DNA of 29,489 nt from JBAZJI01 sp964596325 (GCA_964596325.1 CAZQSQ010000010.1:1-29489), one strand, 5' to 3'; shown: positions 14,597 to 24,700, counted from the stretch's first letter. Notes: a model not told the origin generated them from the letters alone. Translations and numbers: made by a program.

Positions 14597-15088
14597 ATGA
14601 CAAAAAAAGGAGTATCTTTATATTTTGTAATGGTCGTTTTATTTTTGCTTCTGGGTGTAGCTTTGGGTATCAGTACGGTGATTACTTCCCAGATTACTAT
14701 GATTAGAAGTAGTGGAGACTCGGTAATCGCTGAGGCGGCAGCCGAAGCGGGCGTGGAAGAAGGGCTATATTTGTTTTTTACTCATGGCGGAGACCAGTCT
14801 TGGGTTGGCGATGTGTCCGGGGCTTTTAGCAATACTATTCAGCGGGCAAGCACTTGCGGTGTTTGGAGTGGCACTACCGATCCATATCATTATACGGGCT
14901 CTCAAATTATAGCTTCCAATAATTCTAAATATAGATTTAGGTTTTATTACGACAAAGGCTCCGATTCAAGCGGGGCGGGCCGGTCCTTTGAGATTACGGC
15001 CGCTGGCTATTATCCGGCGCAAAGGTTTGGCGAAACGGTTAAAGGGAAGGATATAAGTTTAAGGGTTGTGTCGGCCTCATGGAAATAA
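14597..15088 (+). CDS. GspK/PilX-like minor pseudopilin
   Basis: The 163-residue protein begins MTKKG, then VSLYFVMVVLFLLLGVALG. It lacks Glu at +5 (Phe instead), which is the known mark of GspK/PilX, the subunit at the very tip. The segment AEAAAEAGVEEGLYLF (about 49-64) resembles the conserved amphipathic helix of PilX-type proteins. It is shorter than GspK (about 300 residues), closer to PilX. The frame is open from GTG 14585, but that start overlaps the previous gene and ATG 14597 follows its stop by one base. Confidence 0.77.
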   Translation: MTKKGVSLYFVMVVLFLLLGVALGISTVITSQITMIRSSGDSVIAEAAAEAGVEEGLYLFFTHGGDQSWVGDVSGAFSNTIQRASTCGVWSGTTDPYHYTGSQIIASNNSKYRFRFYYDKGSDSSGAGRSFEITAAGYYPAQRFGETVKGKDISLRVVSASWK

Positions 15089-15089
15089 C

Positions 15090-17120
15090 ATGGAGAAAGC
15101 GAAAGCCAAAGAGCGTATAGAAAAACTTAAGAAGCTAATTAATCGACAGCGCTATCTTTATCATGTCAAAGATATTGTAGAGCTAAGTGAGGAAGCGCTT
15201 GATTCACTTAAGCACGAGCTTTTTTTATTGGAAAAAGAATTCCCCGAACTGGTTACGCCCGATAGCCCAACCCAGCGAGTGGGCGGGCAACCCTTGGAGG
15301 GTTTTGTGAAGGTTAAGCACAAGAGGTCGATGATTTCTTTGGAGGATTGTTTTTCCGAAGAAGAGATGGTTGCTTGGCAGGAATACGCGCAAAAATTGGC
15401 GCAAAGGGAATTGGAATATTTTTGCGAGTTGAAAATCGATGGTTTTGCCGTGAGCTTGATTTATAAAAACGGAAAATTTTTAGAGGGCAGTACGCGGGGG
15501 GATGGGAAAGTTGGCGAGGATGTGACGGCCAATCTTAAAACAGTTGAGAGCATTCCTCTGGCTTTGGAAATCCACGAAGAAAAGCATCTTAACCCCGAAA
15601 TTGTTGGGAAAATAAAAAAAGCTTTGGCGGAGGGGGAGATAGAAGTGCGCGGAGAAGTTTACATGAGCAAGGCGGAATTTGAGCGGGTAAATGTATGGCG
15701 GGAAAAAGAGGGTTTGCCCATTTATGCCAACCCGCGCAATTTGGCCGCCGGTTCTATCCGGCAGCTCGACCCCAAAGTTGCCGCTTCCCGCAAGCTAAGC
15801 TTTTCGGCTTATGATTTGGTAACGGACTTGGGGCAAATCAACCACAGCCAAGACCATGAAATCTTACGGGCCTTGGGTTTTTCCAGTGACCTTGGGAAAA
15901 AATGTTTCAGCCTTCAGGAAGTTTTTGATTATTTTCGAAGTATAGAAAAGAAAAGGGAGAAATTGGAGTTTTTAATCGACGGAGTGGTGGTTAATGTGGA
16001 TAATAATAAGCTATTTGATTCTTTGGGCGTGGCGGGTAAGGCTCCGCGGGGAGCCCGTGCTTATAAATTTTCACCCGAGCAGGCTACCACCATTGTCGAG
16101 GACATTAAAATTCAAGTTGGCCGGACTGGAACAATTACCCCGGTGGCCCATCTTAAGCCAGTGGAGCTCAACGGAGTAATCGTCAAAAGAGCTACACTGC
16201 ACAATATGGATCAGATTGAGCGTTTGGATGTAAAAATAGGCGATACGGTCGTAGTGGACAGGGCCGGCGATGTTATCCCAGCTGTGACCAAGGTGTTAAA
16301 AGAGCTGCGCACGGGCAAGGAAAAATCGTTCAAAATGCCGGCTAATTGCCCGATTTGCCACCAAAAATTAGTGCGCCAAAACGGTGAAGTGGCCTATCGC
16401 TGCCTTAACAGCCAATGCCCGGCCAAGATGCGCGAGTCACTTTATCATTTTGTCTCGCGCCATGCTTTTAATATTGACGGTTTGGGTCCGGAAATTATCG
16501 ATCAGTTGATGGAGGAAGAATTGGTCGTTTTCCCCGCAGACTTATTCCGGCTTAAAAAGGAACAGCTCTTGGACTTGGAGCGCTTTGCCGAAAAGTCTGC
16601 CACAAATTTATTAGAAGCTATTGCCGCCAGCAAAAGAGTGCCGCTGGAAAAATTTATTTTTGCTTTAGGAATCCGCCATGTTGGAGAAAATACGGCCCAC
16701 GATTTGGCGAAGAAATTTTTGACTTTAGAAAATTTCCGCAAAACAGATGCTGTTACTTTGCAGAATATTGAGGATATCGGGCCCAAGGTGGCCCAAAGCA
16801 TCATGGCTTGGCTGGCCTCCCGTGAAAGCCAGAGAATTGTCGACGATTTACTGTCTGTGGGGGTGGTTATCGAAGCATTCAAAAAAATCGAGAGTAAGAT
16901 ATCCGGGAAGAATTTTGTCATTACCGGCACGCTGGAGTCTTTAGGGCGCGAAGAAGCCAAAGCCAGAATCCGGGAGCTGGGAGGGGAGGCAGGCGAGTCC
17001 GTGGGTAAAAAAACCGATTATCTGGTGGCCGGCGGCGGGGGCGGGTCCAAGCTGGAAAAGGCTCAAAAACTTGGTATAAAGGTAATTAGCGAGAAGGAAT
17101 TTTTGGAACTCATCAAATGA
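15090..17120 (+). CDS. ligA: NAD-dependent DNA ligase LigA
   Basis: The 676-residue enzyme is complete. It has an N-terminal Ia domain with YHVKD, the adenylation motif K115-I-D-G (same residue number as in E. coli LigA), an OB fold with VGRTGTITPVA, a four-cysteine zinc finger (CPIC ... CLNSQC, about 413-434), helix-hairpin-helix repeats, and a C-terminal BRCT domain (from about 594). It seals nicks in replication and repair using NAD+. ATG 15090 lies one base after the pseudopilin stop; an in-frame TTG at 15066 would overlap it. It overlaps rodA by four bases (ATGA). A replication enzyme inside a pilus operon is notable. Confidence 0.97.
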   Translation: MEKAKAKERIEKLKKLINRQRYLYHVKDIVELSEEALDSLKHELFLLEKEFPELVTPDSPTQRVGGQPLEGFVKVKHKRSMISLEDCFSEEEMVAWQEYAQKLAQRELEYFCELKIDGFAVSLIYKNGKFLEGSTRGDGKVGEDVTANLKTVESIPLALEIHEEKHLNPEIVGKIKKALAEGEIEVRGEVYMSKAEFERVNVWREKEGLPIYANPRNLAAGSIRQLDPKVAASRKLSFSAYDLVTDLGQINHSQDHEILRALGFSSDLGKKCFSLQEVFDYFRSIEKKREKLEFLIDGVVVNVDNNKLFDSLGVAGKAPRGARAYKFSPEQATTIVEDIKIQVGRTGTITPVAHLKPVELNGVIVKRATLHNMDQIERLDVKIGDTVVVDRAGDVIPAVTKVLKELRTGKEKSFKMPANCPICHQKLVRQNGEVAYRCLNSQCPAKMRESLYHFVSRHAFNIDGLGPEIIDQLMEEELVVFPADLFRLKKEQLLDLERFAEKSATNLLEAIAASKRVPLEKFIFALGIRHVGENTAHDLAKKFLTLENFRKTDAVTLQNIEDIGPKVAQSIMAWLASRESQRIVDDLLSVGVVIEAFKKIESKISGKNFVITGTLESLGREEAKARIRELGGEAGESVGKKTDYLVAGGGGGSKLEKAQKLGIKVISEKEFLELIK

Positions 17121-18223
17121 TTGGTAAAAGTTTATCAGCGCACGTGCGCCAATGGGATTGGCCACTGGCTTTATCGGCCTTACTCTTATGCTGTTTTGGT
17201 TTAACGGCCATTTATAGCGTAGGTGTGGCCAAGGATAATATGTCGCTTTTCTATAAGCAGGCGATTTTTGTGGTTATTGGTTTTGCCCTGATGTTTTTTC
17301 TTTCATATTTTGATTGGCGGATTTTGAAAAATCGTTCCTATATCGCCGTCATTTTATATTTTTGCTGTTTGGCACTTTTGGGCGGGCTATTTTTTGTAAA
17401 AGGGCACCGGGGCATCCAAGGCTGGTATGATTTGGGTTTTTTTTATTTTAATCCTATTGAATTATTAAAAGTTGTTTTAATAGTTATTTTGGCTAAATAT
17501 TTCTCTAGCCGGCATGCGGAAATGTATAATTTTGCCCACGTAATCGTTTCGGGTCTTTATACGGCCATTCCTTGCGTGCTTATTTTTATGCAGCCCGATA
17601 TCGGCTCGATTTTAGTGATTGTTTCTTTATGGGTTGGCATTCTTTTAGTCTCGGGCATCCGGATGAGACATTTATTTTTATTGTTCCTTATCGGTTTGGT
17701 TATTGCTTTCGGTTCATGGCAGTTTTTGCTTAAAGATTATCAAAGGCAGCGGATAATCAACTTTTCCGATGCCCAAACTGATTATTTGGGCAGCGGCTGG
17801 AATCAGCAGCAAATGCTTATTGCTATTGGCTCGGGCGGGCTTTGGGGCAAGGGTATTGCCAAGGGTTCTCAGGTGCAGCTGGGTTTTTTGCCCGAACCGC
17901 ATACGGATTTTGTTTTTTGCGTCATTGCCGAGGAAATGGGCTTAGTTGGAGTTTTGGCCCTTTTTGCGACCTTGATGTTTTTTTTGTGGCGGGTAATACG
18001 TTTAGCTTTTTATGCTCCGGATAATTTTTCGCGATTTTTTGCCGCCGGGTTGGGCATCTCATTTTTCGCCCAAGCCATCATTAATCTGGCCATGAATTTA
18101 CGTTTGTTTCCTATTGTAGGCATTCCGTTGCCCTTGGTGAGTTATGGGGGAGGCAACTTAATTTTTATGTTTTTGGCCTTGGGAATTTTGCAGTCCATGA
18201 AGGTTAGTTCCATAGTCCATTAA
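17117..18223 (+). CDS. rodA: RodA/FtsW-type peptidoglycan glycosyltransferase (SEDS family)
   Basis: The 368-residue protein has about ten membrane helices and SEDS family signatures: GLTAIYSVGV near the N-terminus, FMQPDIGSILV (about 160-170), GSGWNQQQMLIAIGSGGLWGKG with the family's conserved loop, LPEPHTDFVFCVIAEEMG, and GIPLPLVSYGGGNLI near the C-terminus. SEDS proteins polymerise glycan strands from lipid II with a partner PBP. The length fits RodA better than FtsW. The conserved QPSE motif reads NPIE, keeping the Glu. No class B PBP gene is adjacent. The ATG overlaps the ligA stop, so the two are coupled. It is the last gene before the rpoB promoter. Confidence 0.9.
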   Translation: MIGKSLSAHVRQWDWPLALSALLLCCFGLTAIYSVGVAKDNMSLFYKQAIFVVIGFALMFFLSYFDWRILKNRSYIAVILYFCCLALLGGLFFVKGHRGIQGWYDLGFFYFNPIELLKVVLIVILAKYFSSRHAEMYNFAHVIVSGLYTAIPCVLIFMQPDIGSILVIVSLWVGILLVSGIRMRHLFLLFLIGLVIAFGSWQFLLKDYQRQRIINFSDAQTDYLGSGWNQQQMLIAIGSGGLWGKGIAKGSQVQLGFLPEPHTDFVFCVIAEEMGLVGVLALFATLMFFLWRVIRLAFYAPDNFSRFFAAGLGISFFAQAIINLAMNLRLFPIVGIPLPLVSYGGGNLIFMFLALGILQSMKVSSIVH

Positions 18224-18227
18224 CCCC

Positions 18228-18256
18228 TTGACATATTTGATTCAAAAAGCTAAAAT
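18228..18256 (+). promoter_or_regulatory. rpoB operon promoter
   Basis: Consensus TTGACA (18228-18233), a 17-base spacer and TAAAAT (18251-18256). It is the closest match to the sigma-70 consensus among the long-leader promoters here and begins five bases after the rodA stop. The predicted start site is near 18263. Confidence 0.87.
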
Positions 18257-18262
18257 TCAATA

Positions 18263-18401
18263 AGTTAATTAAGGGGCGTACCAGGCCCTTAAAGTTGGTT
18301 TATTTTTTTGTGGCAAATAAAAAACCATAACACAACAATTCAAAAGAATATCGCCCTGTCCAAAGGTGATTTTTTGTGTTTTTAATACTCAATAATTTTT
18401 T
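18263..18401 (+). promoter_or_regulatory. Structured leader of rpoB (about 138 bases)
   Basis: This is the longest untranslated stretch in the window. It holds a perfect seven-base hairpin TTAAGGG (18269-18275) / CCCTTAA (18286-18292) with a ten-base loop, then an imperfect hairpin from GGTTT (18297-18301) to AAACC (18322-18326). A longer-range stem could join AACACAA (18329-18335) and TTGTGTT (18374-18380), the latter followed by TTT. No Shine-Dalgarno site precedes ATG 18402. An attenuator or protein-binding leader is possible; it matches no riboswitch that I know. Confidence 0.5.
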
Positions 18402-21400
18402 ATGGAGAAACTAAAGTTTAAGACATTTGGCAAGTCCAAAGTGGATTACCAGCTTCCTTACCTTTTGCAGATGCAGAAGGAGAATTGGGAAAAATTCTGG
18501 GAAGAGGACTTGATGTCTCTTTTTAAGGAAGTGTCTCCCATCAGGGACTACACTGGTAAGGAATTTGAGCTCTGGTTCCAAGATTTCAAACTTGGCGAGC
18601 CCAATTATAAAAATGATGTGGAGGCTAAGGCTAATGACGATTCTTTTGAAGCGCCACTCAAGGTAAAGGTAAAATTGGTTAACTTAAAGACCAAAGACGA
18701 GAAGAGCCAAGAAGTTTTCTTGGCTAATTTCCCCTTGATGACTGAGCGCGGGACCTTTGTTATTAACGGGGTTGAGCGCGTAGTTGTTTCTCAGCTTTTG
18801 CGCAGCCCAGGAGCCTTTTTCACCATGAGGGTAGCGGATGGTAAAAAACTCTTCTCAGCCAAAATAATTCCTAATAGGGGAGCTTGGTTGGAATTTGACA
18901 CTGATGCCAATGGGGTAATTACCGCTAAAGTTGACCGCAAGCGCCGGATTGCCGCCACTGCGCTTTTGAGGTGGTTGGGCTATGAGGACAATAAGACTAT
19001 TTTGGATCTTTTTAAGGATGTCGACAAAAATGACGAATGCCGCTTTATCGAAAAAACTTTGGCTAAAGATCCAAGTCATAGCCAGTCAGAAGCGGCCATG
19101 GAAGTTTATACCAGATTGCGCCCGGGCGACATGACTAAGCCCGATGCGGCTATCGAATTTTTGAATAATGTATTTTTTAATTTTAATCGTTACGACCTTT
19201 CAACCGTGGGCCGCTGGAAAACCAACCAGAAACTTCCCGAGCTCCAAGGCAAAGGCAAAAAACACGAGGAGATAACCCCCCAAGACAGGGTTTTGCATAA
19301 AGAAGATGTGGTGGCTGTCATCCGCGAGATTATCAAGCTTAATAATGATCCGATGGCCGAGCCGGATCAAATCGACCACTTGGGCAACAGGCGGGTGCGC
19401 ACCTTCACCGAGCTTTTGGTTAATTCTTTGCGCACGGGCATGATCCGTTTGGAGCGCAATGTCAAAGATTTGATGTCTACGGCCGAGGATGAGAATGTTA
19501 TGCCTGCCCAGCTCATTAACCAGCGCCCGATAATGGCTGTTATCCGCAACTTTTTCTCCAGCTCGCAGTTGGCGCAGTTTATGGACCAGACCAATCCTTT
19601 GGCTGAGCTTGAACATAAACGCGAAGTTATCTCTACCGGCCCAGGAGGTTTGGTGAGAAAGCGCGCGGGCTTTGAAGTGCGTGATGTGCAACCTTCCCAC
19701 TATGGCCGCGTCTGCCCGATTCAAACCCCAGATGGTCCTAATGTCGGTCTTATCGGCCACTTGGCTTGCTATGGCCGCGTGAATAAATACGGTTTTATTG
19801 AAACGCCTTATTTCAAGGTAGAGGATGGCAAAGTTACCAGAAAGATTGAATACGTTGACGCTTATACCGAAGAGCGGAATTGCATTGCTCCGGCTGACGT
19901 GGAGCTTGATGATGGCAATGTGATTGCCAGCAAGGAAATCGAGGCTCGCACTAAGGGCCACCCGGAAATGATTGCCCGCAAGGATATTACGATGTGCGAT
20001 GTTTCCTCCAATCAGTTGATTTCTGTGGCCGCGGCTTGCATCCCATTTTTGCAAAACGATGATGCCAAACGCGCGAGCATGGGTTCAAATATGCAACGCC
20101 AAGCTATTCCTTTGGTTAAACCGGAAATTCCGTTGTGTTCCACTGGCTTGGAAGAAAAAATCGCCAAAGATTCCGGGCAGGTTTGCGTGGCTGATTTTGA
20201 CGGCACGATTGAAGAAGTTGACGCTGATCACATCAAGCTCAAACCCGAAGATAAATCACTAAAGTCCAAGACTTATTATTTGCGGACTTTCGTACGCACC
20301 AACCAATATACTTGCTTTCACCAAAAGCCCATTGTTAACCGCGGCCAGAAGGTGAAGGGCGGGGATGTTATTGCTGATGGTGGCGCAACCAAGCAGGGTC
20401 GTTTAGCTTTGGGCCGGAACTTGGTAGTGGCTTTTGTCCCTTGGAGAGGCTGGAACTATGAAGACGCTCTGCCGATTTCCGAAAAACTTGTTCAACAGGA
20501 TTATTTTTCTTCAATTTATTTGGAAAGTTTTACCTGCGATGTCCGCGATACCAAGCTCGGCCCGGAAATTACTACGGCCGATATTCCCAATGTTGGAGAG
20601 GAGAAACTCAAAGATTTGGATTCTGACGGTATTATCCGCATTGGCGCCGAAGTGGGCCCTAATGATATTTTAGTCGGTAAAATTTCCCCTAAAGGCGAGC
20701 GCGATTTGACCCCGGAAGAAGAACTCGTGCAGGCCATTTTCGGAGAAAAGGCCCGTGACGTGAAAGACACTTCGCTTTTGATGGAGCACGGTCGCCGGGG
20801 ACGCGTGGTGGACGTAAAAGTTTTTGAACGGGAAAAAGGATATAAATTGGAACCCGGAGTTATCAAGAGGGTAAAAATTGAAGTGGCTCAATTACGCCGC
20901 ATTACAGCCGGAGACAAATTGGCCGGAAGACATGGGAATAAAGGTGTTATCTCCAAGGTTTTGCCCGTGGAAGAAATGCCTTATTTGGAAGATGGTACGC
21001 CCGTGGACATCGTGATGAACCCACTCTCCATTATTTCTCGTATGAATTTGGGCCAGATTTTGGAAACCCATTTGGGCATCGCAGCCAAAACTAATGGTTA
21101 TATCGCTTTAACTCCCTGCTTAGCCGGAGCCACTGAAGCTGATGTTAAAGAAGAGCTCAGGAAAGCTGGTTTGCCCGAGGATGGCAAGATGACCCTTTAC
21201 GATGGCCGCACCGGTGAAAAATTCCCGGAGAAAATAATGGTGGGCGTCATGTATGTGCTCAAGCTTAACCACATGGTGGAAGACAAGTTGCACATGCGCT
21301 CCATCGGAACTTATTCTTTGATTACCCAGCAACCTTTGGGCGGAAAAGCGCAATTTGGAGGCCAGAGGTTTGGAGAAATGGAAGTGTGGGCCTTGGAAGG

Positions 21401-21743
21401 TTATGGCGCAGCTTATACCTTGCAGGAAATGCTCACTATCAAATCTGATGATGTGCAGGGCAGGGGCGCGGCTTATAATTCTATTTTGAAGGGCGAAGAA
21501 ATTAAGTCGCCTAATATCCCGGCCTCGTTTAATTTGCTCGTGGCCGAACTTAAATCTTTGGCTCTTAATGTTGAAATCAAAGGGAAGATTTTAGAAGATG
21601 AGGAGGTTGCAGTCGAAACTTCCACCTTTACCGAAAAACTCGTCGACGATTCGAAAGAAGAAAGCAAGCAAAGCGAAGAAGAACTCGACGAAGAAGATGG
21701 TGAGGAAGAGGAGGAAGCCGAAGAGGAAAGCGAAAAAGAATAA
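18402..21743 (+). CDS. rpoB: RNA polymerase subunit beta
   Basis: The 1113-residue protein is RpoB without the large lineage inserts found in proteobacteria (1342 residues in E. coli). The fork/rifampicin region (SQLAQFMDQTNPLAE, about 388-402), GFEVRDVQPSHYGRVCPIQTP, GRNLVVAFVPWRGWNYEDA, HGNKGVISK and the C-terminal GGKAQFGGQRFGEMEVWALE are all present. Residues in the rifampicin pocket differ from E. coli (see findings). The last 35 or so residues form a Glu/Asp tail of low complexity not part of the conserved core. It starts a four-gene operon; rpoC begins 11 bases after the stop. Confidence 0.99.
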   Translation: MEKLKFKTFGKSKVDYQLPYLLQMQKENWEKFWEEDLMSLFKEVSPIRDYTGKEFELWFQDFKLGEPNYKNDVEAKANDDSFEAPLKVKVKLVNLKTKDEKSQEVFLANFPLMTERGTFVINGVERVVVSQLLRSPGAFFTMRVADGKKLFSAKIIPNRGAWLEFDTDANGVITAKVDRKRRIAATALLRWLGYEDNKTILDLFKDVDKNDECRFIEKTLAKDPSHSQSEAAMEVYTRLRPGDMTKPDAAIEFLNNVFFNFNRYDLSTVGRWKTNQKLPELQGKGKKHEEITPQDRVLHKEDVVAVIREIIKLNNDPMAEPDQIDHLGNRRVRTFTELLVNSLRTGMIRLERNVKDLMSTAEDENVMPAQLINQRPIMAVIRNFFSSSQLAQFMDQTNPLAELEHKREVISTGPGGLVRKRAGFEVRDVQPSHYGRVCPIQTPDGPNVGLIGHLACYGRVNKYGFIETPYFKVEDGKVTRKIEYVDAYTEERNCIAPADVELDDGNVIASKEIEARTKGHPEMIARKDITMCDVSSNQLISVAAACIPFLQNDDAKRASMGSNMQRQAIPLVKPEIPLCSTGLEEKIAKDSGQVCVADFDGTIEEVDADHIKLKPEDKSLKSKTYYLRTFVRTNQYTCFHQKPIVNRGQKVKGGDVIADGGATKQGRLALGRNLVVAFVPWRGWNYEDALPISEKLVQQDYFSSIYLESFTCDVRDTKLGPEITTADIPNVGEEKLKDLDSDGIIRIGAEVGPNDILVGKISPKGERDLTPEEELVQAIFGEKARDVKDTSLLMEHGRRGRVVDVKVFEREKGYKLEPGVIKRVKIEVAQLRRITAGDKLAGRHGNKGVISKVLPVEEMPYLEDGTPVDIVMNPLSIISRMNLGQILETHLGIAAKTNGYIALTPCLAGATEADVKEELRKAGLPEDGKMTLYDGRTGEKFPEKIMVGVMYVLKLNHMVEDKLHMRSIGTYSLITQQPLGGKAQFGGQRFGEMEVWALEGYGAAYTLQEMLTIKSDDVQGRGAAYNSILKGEEIKSPNIPASFNLLVAELKSLALNVEIKGKILEDEEVAVETSTFTEKLVDDSKEESKQSEEELDEEDGEEEEEAEEESEKE

Positions 21744-21754
21744 CCGTAAAAACC

Positions 21755-24700
21755 ATGTTTGTAGAAGACATCAATTCATTTGCCATAAAATTGGCCAGCC
21801 CTAAAGATATCATGGCTTGGTCAAGCGGCGAAGTTAAAAAGCCCGAAACTATCAACTACAGAACACAGCGCCCGGAAAAGGACGGTTTGTTCTGCGAAAA
21901 GATTTTCGGCCCGGTTAAGGATTATCGGTGTGCTTGCGGCAAGTACCGCGGCATCCGCTACAAGGGACAGGTTTGCGATCGCTGCGGGGTAGAGATTACC
22001 TCGGCTTCAGTGCGCCGCGAAAGAATGGGCTACATTTCTTTGGCCGCTCCGGTTTCCCATATTTGGTTTTTACGTTCCACCCCCTCGCTTATCGGTTTGA
22101 CTTTGGATATTTCCGAACAGCAATTAGAAAAGGTTATTTATTTTGCCGGTTATATTATCACCGAGGTGCACGAAGGGGAGCGTGACAGAATACTCAAAGA
22201 AATCGAGGAAGAATATCAGGCCAAGCTTAAGGAGATAAAGAATCTTAAAAAGCAGAGCGAAAAAGAAGGCAAGGATCAGGAATTGGCCGATATCGAATAC
22301 ACCAAAATTACCGGCGAGCTTAAAGATGCCCGCGATAAAGCCAAACAGGAAGTGAATTCCATCAAGGCCTTGCGCGTGCTTTCCGAAAAGGAATACACTT
22401 TGCTTGGCATGAAGTTTGGCGAGGTTTTTGAGGCCGGCACCGGCGCGGAAACCGTGCGCAAGCTTTTTGAAAAAATCGACATCAAGGAAACCATGCATCA
22501 GATCGAGGAAGAGCTCGCTGATGCCGAGGGCCCGGATAAAAAGAAGCTCCTTTTAAGGTTAAGGCTTTTTAAGGGTCTTTTTGCCAATAATTTAAGGCCC
22601 GAGTGGATGTTCATGACTGTTTTGCCGGTTCTGCCGCCTAACTTGCGCCCGATGGTTCAGCTTGATGGGGAACGCTATGCCTCTTCAGACTTAAATGATT
22701 TGTATCGCCGGGTTATTAATCGTAATAATCGTTTGCAATATTTGCTTGAAATTGATGCGCCCGAAGTTATTGTGCGCAACGAAAAGCGCATGTTGCAAGA
22801 AGCCGTCGATGCTTTGATTGATAATGGCATGCGCAAAGGCCAGACCACGACAGCCACTACGGGAGGCAAGAGGTTGCTTAAATCGCTTTCCGACATGCTT
22901 AAAGGTAAGAAAGGCCGTTTCCGCCAGAATTTGCTGGGTAAGCGCGTTGATTATTCGGCCCGCTCCGTCATTGCCGCTGGTCCGGATTTGAACATTAATC
23001 ATTGTGCCTTGCCTAAGGAAATGGCTTTGGAACTTTTCAAACCATTTGTAATTTCCAAGCTTTTACAGCAGGGTTTGGCTTTCAATATCAGGGGAGCTAC
23101 CCGCTTGATTGAACAACAAATCGAAGAAGTCTGGGCCGCTTTGGAAGAAGTGGTTAAAGATAAGGTTGTTTTGCTTAACCGCGCTCCGACTCTGCACAGG
23201 CTTTCTATTCAAGGCTTTTATCCTACGCTTATTGAGGATAAGGTCATTCGGATTCACCCGTTGGTTTGCGAGGCGTTTAATGCCGACTTTGATGGAGATC
23301 AAATGGCCGTGCACTTGCCGCTTTCCGAACAAGCGCAAAAAGAGGCTCACGAACTGATGCTCTCGGGCAATAACCTGCTCAAGCCGGCTACCGGTACCCC
23401 GATTATGACTTTGCGCTTGGAAATGGTTTTGGGTTGTTTCTGGTTAACCTCCATCAGGGAAGGCGCCAAAGGAGAAGGGAAAGTTTTCTGTTCTAAAAAT
23501 GAGGCCATCATGGCTTGGGATAATAGCTATGTGGATATTCGCGCCAAGGTAAAAGTGCGTATTGCCAATCAGCTTATCGAAACTACGGTGGGCCGGATTT
23601 TGTTTAATAATGCTTTGCCGGAAGACTATCCTTTCGTCAATGATACGATGGATAAGGATAAGATCTCCAAACTTTTGGGCAGAATCATCAATAGCCACGA
23701 AAATCAGATTGCCATCAATACGATTGACAGGGTAAAAAATCTTGGCTTTGAGTATGCCACGCTTTCCGGAACCACTTGGGGTATGGATGATCTGATTATC
23801 CCCAAAGAAAAGAAAGAAATTTTAGCTGAAGCCCAGAAGAAAGTTGATTCTATTGTGGATTATTACGAAAGGGGATTTTTGTCCTCCGAGGAAAAAGGTG
23901 CCCAAGTCATTGAAATTTGGCAAAAGGCCAAAAATGATTTGGAAAAACTTATTCCCGCCTCCATTCCTTCTAATGGACACGTGACTAATATCGTGAAATC
24001 CGGCTCCCGCGGTTCTTGGGCTCAGCCGGTGCAAATGGCAGGTATGAAAGGTTTGGTGATTAACCCGGCGGGGCAAACCATGGAAATGCCGGTTAAATCT
24101 TCATTCAAGGAGGGTCTAAATATTTTGGAATACTTTATTTCTACTCACGGTGCCCGCAAAGGTACGGCCGATACGGCTTTGAGAACCTCGGCCGCCGGTT
24201 ACCTTACCCGCCGTTTGGTGGATGTGGCTCACGGCATGATTGTCTCCGAAGAAGATTGTGCTGACAAGGAGGGTTTGATCATGTACCGCAAGCATGCTGA
24301 CGAAATCGGCCAGAATTTCTCTTATAAGATTGTGGGCCGATACACTTTGGATAATATTGAAGATACGGAAACCAAAAAAGTTTTGGTTAAGAAGGGAGAG
24401 ATAATTGATTGGGATGCGGCTCGGAGGATTACCGATCTTAAGATTCCCGAGGTGCGGGTGCGCACCACGATGAGCTGCCAGACCATTTCGGGTGTTTGCG
24501 CCAAATGTTATGGCTGGGGACTGGGTAATAACCAACCCGCCAAATTGGGCGATGCCGTCGGAGTGGTGGCGGCCCAAGCCATCGGTGAGCCGGGAACCCA
24601 GCTGACGCTTAAGACCTTTCACAGCGGAGGCGTGGCCGGTGTTTCCGACATTACCCAAGGTTTGCCTCGTGTAGAGGAAATCTTGGAGGCGAGGATTCCT

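Noticed and set aside
18295..18330. Eleven-codon frame from TTG in the rpoB leader as a leader peptide
   Set aside because: No Shine-Dalgarno site, a rare start codon and no run of regulatory codons; chance is the simpler reading.
19200..20054. Long open frame on the minus strand within rpoB (284 codons)
   Set aside because: It lies fully opposite a certain gene, has no recognisable domain and no promoter or ribosome site; it follows from codon bias of rpoB.
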